The notes under the pieces were generated by a model. The model did not search any database. It was given only the letters and a program-made list of their open reading frames with translations, and was not told the origin of the DNA. Shown one piece after another: positions 60,801 through 64,000 of a DNA stretch of 64,000 nucleotides. The translations under genes and the position numbers were made by a program. Source of the stretch: Symsagittifera roscoffensis (lineage: Eukaryota; Xenacoelomorpha; Acoela; Convolutidae). How positions within the stretch are numbered: the stretch's first letter is position 1; each line of letters begins with the position of its first letter. The stretch is taken from NCBI RefSeq assembly GCF_963678635.1, contig NC_087063.1, positions 17,920,143 through 17,984,142 on the forward strand, in the 5' to 3' direction.

Positions 60801-63250
60801 TGAGATACTTTGACGCGAACCTGTTACCGTGGTCTGTGCGGAAATAAATGAAATTAGATCACGCGATTCTAATCACGCTTCAATCTAATCATTTGCTATT
60901 ATTTCATCATTACGAGGCCTAGGTGGGTCATTTGCATTTTTGGCAATTTCAGTGGTTTTGGAGATGTAAAATCCCCCCCCCCCCACACCTCACATGTACA
61001 TCAATTTTATGTAGTAACGAGGGGTTTTAAAAGGTTAAGTATGAAGACCAAATATGTTTGTCATAGCATAATTAACCCGCATACCAATTTTTGTAACAAT
61101 CCGATGATGTGAACAAAACTTTACTATTAAAATTTCGCTGGTGGGGGGAAAAGAAAAGAAAGCCAAAATGGATTAGGATCGATTTTAGTATGAAAATAGT
61201 ATGTTAAATAAAATTAGATCGATTTTAATATGAAAGAAGTACGAAGAATAAATAGAAAAGATAAAGATTGATTTGGATCGACTTAAAATTGATTAAAATT
61301 GATTGTAAATCCCAGCTACAAAATTTGATCCAAATCGATTTTAAATCGATTTAATTTCATTTTTTCCAGTCTTAATTTGTTTTTGTTTTTAAGGGGAATA
61401 AAAACGGATTAAAATCAATTTAAATCGATTTTTTTTATTCGAATTTCACCAGTTTTAAATTTTTGTTGCATTTATTCATTGCCAATCATTTTTATTTTTA
61501 CATCCATAGCGTCTTGTACCAATAAAAAGAGCAAAATACCGATAAATTTCTATGATTTCTTCGCATATTTTCGAACTTAAAATCTGATTTATATTTATCA
61601 ATATATTGAATTCTATGATATCTGTGTTTTTTTTTAAATAATATTTCAATTTTTTTCTGAAGAGTATTTTTTTGCCGTGTTAGCAAAAACCTTGGTTTTA
61701 GTGAGTCTGAAAATCCATCCAAATCGATTTAAATCGATTTTTAAGACACTCAAATCAATCAAAAATTTTCAAGAAAGATTGATTTAAATCGATTTAAAAA
61801 GGAATTAGGTGAAGTTCGGATGCATTTTAGTGAGTCGAAAAATCCATCCAAATCGATTTAAATCACTTTTTTAGACACTTAAATCGATCAAAAATTTTCA
61901 AAAAAGATCAATTTAAATCGATTTAAATCCATTCAACTTCGTAAAATACATTGGTAATGGATTTGGATCGATTTAAAATTGATTTAAAATCAATTCAAAT
62001 TGATCCGAAACCATTTATTTTTGTCAGTTCGGGCATAGATCCATAAGAGCAGCTTAAACCTTTGAATACGTGAATGCGCGACCAAGGTATTAAAACGCAA
62101 AAAGCCACTAAAATAGCAAATCCGTGATCAATTTTTGCAATTTCGTTGACCATTTGTTAATCATTTAAGGTGCAAATTCAATCAATTTGCGATTTGATAA
62201 ATTCTTCATACATTATGAGGCCAAAGTGTGCATTTTGTGAATTGTAAGCGGATTTCGCAACAAGGACGCTCCCTTTGTTCTTCTTTTGTTCTTTCATTTT
62301 CTTTGATCGTTCCGACAAAATTATAACATGTTTTAAGACTTGTCTCTGGAATCCAGGAACATACAGACATAAAATTGTGCGCCTGTTTAGTGCGCAGTTT
62401 GGCCTCGTAATGAATTTCCTCTGGCGTTTTATTGGTATCAAAAAACAGATTGGAATACGAATATAAAATTTGATTTACCCATTTTTTACTATTATAACAT
62501 TTACCTGTATCTATAAATGTATCCTCAAACATGCCAAAACTTATGAACTAACATACCGATATACCAAATCAAATGCGAATATCCAAACTATTGAAAATAA
62601 CTTTCTTTTAAAAACCTAAACACTTAAAGCCCACTGTAAGAAAAATAACTTAAGTACCGGCATCTATAAATCACGTGTTTCAAGCAACTTAATTTATTTT
62701 TTTTGGAAACGATTGTATTTCAAAAACCTTTTCTAGAAATGGCCCGTCTTGTAAAAAGTTTATACAAAATCGACAATTTTCAATTCCACTCTCATTTCAG
62801 ATTTTCTATTTTTTTCAAACAAACTATTTAGAGCAACGGCGCAAGATGTTTTATATTTTCATTTGTAAACTGAGCGTTTTTTGAGAGTTATTCTCTTAAG
62901 AGATCTAACCTTTCAATTAACCTTCTCAAATCTATAGCTCAGTCTGTTAAAAACCGCTCCAGCTCGACCAGGGAAAAACAATTATTACAAACTGAAAAAT
63001 CGGTACTTTCAACAGAGTTTTATATGTAAATGAGCTATATTATGCTTCTGTCTAATTTCGTGACCGGATAAAATAATTGTAAGGGTGTTATCATCTTGTA
63101 AAACTTTCTGCAAATATTCTGCCAAATAAAAATCCATGGCTTTGCCTGACATCAAACTGGCCCGATGATTGTAATTTGTTTCAAAATAGGTTGCAAATGG
63201 CTGCTTCTCTGACAAACAGTCTATTTTTATGTTCCATTTGTTTGGGATCC
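54516..63250 (-). CDS. DUF229-family gene, 3' part (partial; 5' exons outside or unrecognised)
   Basis: Extracellular or secretory-pathway protein of the alkaline phosphatase/sulfatase superfamily with no assigned substrate. Three exons, in gene order: about 63250-63065, 60833-60606 and 54880-54516. Joined in phase, exons 1 and 2 give DDNTLTIILS-DHGNRF, the metal-site DHG motif of this superfamily. After it come LRALEINQNRL and MRDVHYLIAKFW, matching the DUF229 pattern of an N-x-x-x-L segment and D-x-H. The last exon gives LKEIPANMTCADI and a C-x-C, the family's C-terminal Cys block. Introns are about 2.2 and 5.7 kb. The donor of the first exon is GTCACG (non-consensus at +3); the second is GTAAAC. 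No lesion seen, but the N-terminal half is not in view. Confidence 0.62.
56521..56700 (+). mobile_element. Candidate tRNA-derived SINE
   Basis: Starts GGGGAGCGGTGGCGAAGTGG. TGGCGAAGTGG matches the RNA polymerase III A box, and GGTCGGATCTTTG about 26 bp later is a weak B box. About 110 bp of unrelated sequence follows. It is more GC-rich than its surroundings. No flanking duplication or poly-A tail was identified, so the 3' end is a guess. It does not fold as a complete tRNA by eye. Confidence 0.4.
58893..59969. repeat. Foldback (inverted-repeat) element in the DUF229 intron
   Basis: Left arm 58893-59088 and right arm 59775-59969 are reverse complements of each other with few differences (for example GCGTGATGTTACAAGAGTTTG versus its complement near 59930). 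They enclose about 690 bp of AT-rich sequence with no ORF. It resembles a foldback or MITE-like insertion. I see no clear target duplication. Confidence 0.8.
60606..60833 (-). CDS. DUF229 exon (DHG motif)
   Basis: Acceptor CGCACAG precedes 60833; donor GCAG|GTAAAC ends it at 60606. It encodes the DHGNRFASKYL start, LPFLF-like hydrophobic stretch, NTRKYFTHQELRALEINQNR and MRDVHYLIAKFW. Only this frame joins both neighbours in phase. Confidence 0.65.
61170..62010. repeat. AT-rich repeats built on AAATCGATTTAAATCGATTT
   Basis: Many copies of ATCGATTT/AAATCGAT, self-complementary. A longer block containing AGTGAGTC and AATCCATCCAAATCGATTT occurs twice about 135 bp apart (about 61698 and 61832), a small tandem duplication. 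Confidence 0.7.
62206..62532 (-). CDS. Unrecognised open frame, possible exon
   Basis: An open minus-strand frame of about 108 codons within the DUF229 intron. Near its start, ATACAG|GTAAATG (exon side MFEDTFIDTG) looks like a good donor, so the first part could be an exon of another or duplicated gene. The remainder (AHNFMSVCSWIPETSLKTC) is not recognised. It may be chance. It does not fit the phase of the DUF229 exons on either side. Confidence 0.2.
   Translation of the reverse strand: MFEDTFIDTGKCYNSKKWVNQILYSYSNLFFDTNKTPEEIHYEAKLRTKQAHNFMSVCSWIPETSLKTCYNFVGTIKENERTKEEQRERPCCEIRLQFTKCTLWPHNV
63065..63250 (-). CDS. DUF229 exon (TIILS part of the catalytic core)
   Basis: Encodes PFATYFETNYNHRASLMSG and MDFYLAEYLQKVLQDDNTL leading to TIILS. 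The donor at TATCCG|GTCACG (exon end 63065) gives the phase needed to form DHG with the next exon. The start is not resolved; a TAACAG acceptor-like site lies near 63257. Confidence 0.62.
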
Positions 63251-63269
63251 TTGGTCTGTTACTCAACTT

Positions 63270-64000
63270 TAACCAAACACACGATTTATTTATACACTAT
63301 TTCTAAATGTTTAATTCTTCTCGACAGACTTGAGTTAGATACTGCATAACATGATTACCAAGATGACAAATCTTACGAAGACAATCTCGGTTTTATGACT
63401 AAGCTTCACGCGTCGCGTTTCCACGGACAAATCTGCTGCGGGTGTTAGAGACTTTTATCAGTGAGTTCCACAACCAAATGATGATCGAGCACACAACTCA
63501 ACCATTTATATTTTGTCATCGGAATCCAAAGACAAACGGATTAGCCGTTGAAGGGTATCCCATTAAAATTCGCTGAATTCCACATTTTTTATGCGGGTTC
63601 CACAGTCATTTTCCTTTTTTTCGCTGGTTTCAACTGTTTTTCAGTGAAATCAAGCGACAAAAAGAATAAATTAACAGCGAAACCGACTGACATACAGTGG
63701 AACTCAGCAATCTTTCGCTTCAATTTGCTCCAACTGCCAAAATGCATGATAAATAGGAATTCAAAACAAGCATGCCTTAGTCTTTGCCTCCGAAATCCGC
63801 ATTGTCTCTGAATTTCCTTAAGCAAAACTCATTTTAGCGCTTAGTGCTTAAAGATTTGTCTTCCTGTTCCAGCAGAAATTCAAATTAAAATCATTTTCGA
63901 AATAATTCGGAATGTCACACAAATTATGCAGATTCCAGGGGCAGTGCATGCGGAATTCAAACCACTACCAAAGTACCCCAGCTTGGAGTTGTAATGCAAA
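63270..64000. other. Right edge of the window
   Basis: No gene supported. Any further upstream exons of the DUF229 gene should lie here or beyond; I could not identify one. Short open frames on both strands near 63550-63825 have no recognisable features. Confidence 0.3.

Larger units (their letters stand above)
60834..63064 (-). other. 2.2-kb intron of the DUF229 gene
   Basis: AT-rich. It contains a C-run at about 60966-60980, repeats rich in ATCGATTTAAATCGATTT, and an unexplained open frame at about 62206-62532. Confidence 0.45.

Noticed and set aside
1-64000. CRISPR arrays, operons or bacterial mobile elements
   Set aside because: No direct-repeat/spacer arrays with CRISPR features; introns, LTR elements and satellites indicate a eukaryotic genome.

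Overview
The window looks like AT-rich nuclear DNA of an invertebrate animal. It has introns with readable splice sites, two large LTR retrotransposons, satellite arrays and fragments of two animal-type gene families: a P-loop sulfotransferase and a DUF229 sulfatase/phosphatase-superfamily protein. I cannot fix the lineage; nothing points to a prokaryote or plant. Layout: (1) 182-22792, minus strand, is a five-exon Golgi-type sulfotransferase gene whose predicted exon phases all agree (378 codons plus stop). Its intron 3 holds Element 1, a complete 18.87-kb Ty3-like LTR retrotransposon (2238-21104, plus strand) with 410-bp LTRs identical by eye and a 4-bp target duplication CTTG. (2) 22688-26400 is a threefold tandem repeat of about 1238 bp. 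Each unit carries the first 35 codons and upstream region of the sulfotransferase gene plus the first 113 bp of an LTR. (3) 26288-42040 is Element 2, an older, decayed relative of Element 1 with frameshifts, stops and large internal deletions. (4) 42880-43320 is a CpG-rich 21-bp minisatellite, and about 44120-52510 is a large satellite of 15/30-bp units in higher-order repeats, ending in an inverted block. (5) 54516-63250, minus strand, holds the 3' exons of a DUF229 gene, with introns carrying a foldback repeat, a SINE-like sequence and AT-rich repeats.

Element 1 is the most interesting object. After a 1.25-kb structured leader it carries a 155-aa basic ORF, a 1092-aa gag, PR-RT-RNaseH, integrase, a roughly 600-bp spacer, one or two small membrane ORFs, a 378-codon ORF with no ATG, a 745-aa env-like glycoprotein, a small ORF, and a 599-aa ORF of unknown function. 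From gag onward every identified ORF lies in the -1 frame relative to the one before, often with short or ATGA overlaps. The diverged Element 2 lets conserved parts be told from chance: the leader ORF, the 155-aa ORF, the two-TM ORF, the no-ATG ORF, env and the 599-aa ORF all have recognisable counterparts there. So do a tandem GTAAG splice-donor motif before gag and a CAG acceptor-like motif before the two-TM ORF. This suggests retrovirus-like splicing of a downstream multi-ORF mRNA. The env has features I associate from memory with chuvirus-type glycoproteins, which would be a notable capture by a Ty3-like element.

All family assignments come from reading motifs by eye. No alignments, database searches or expression data were used.
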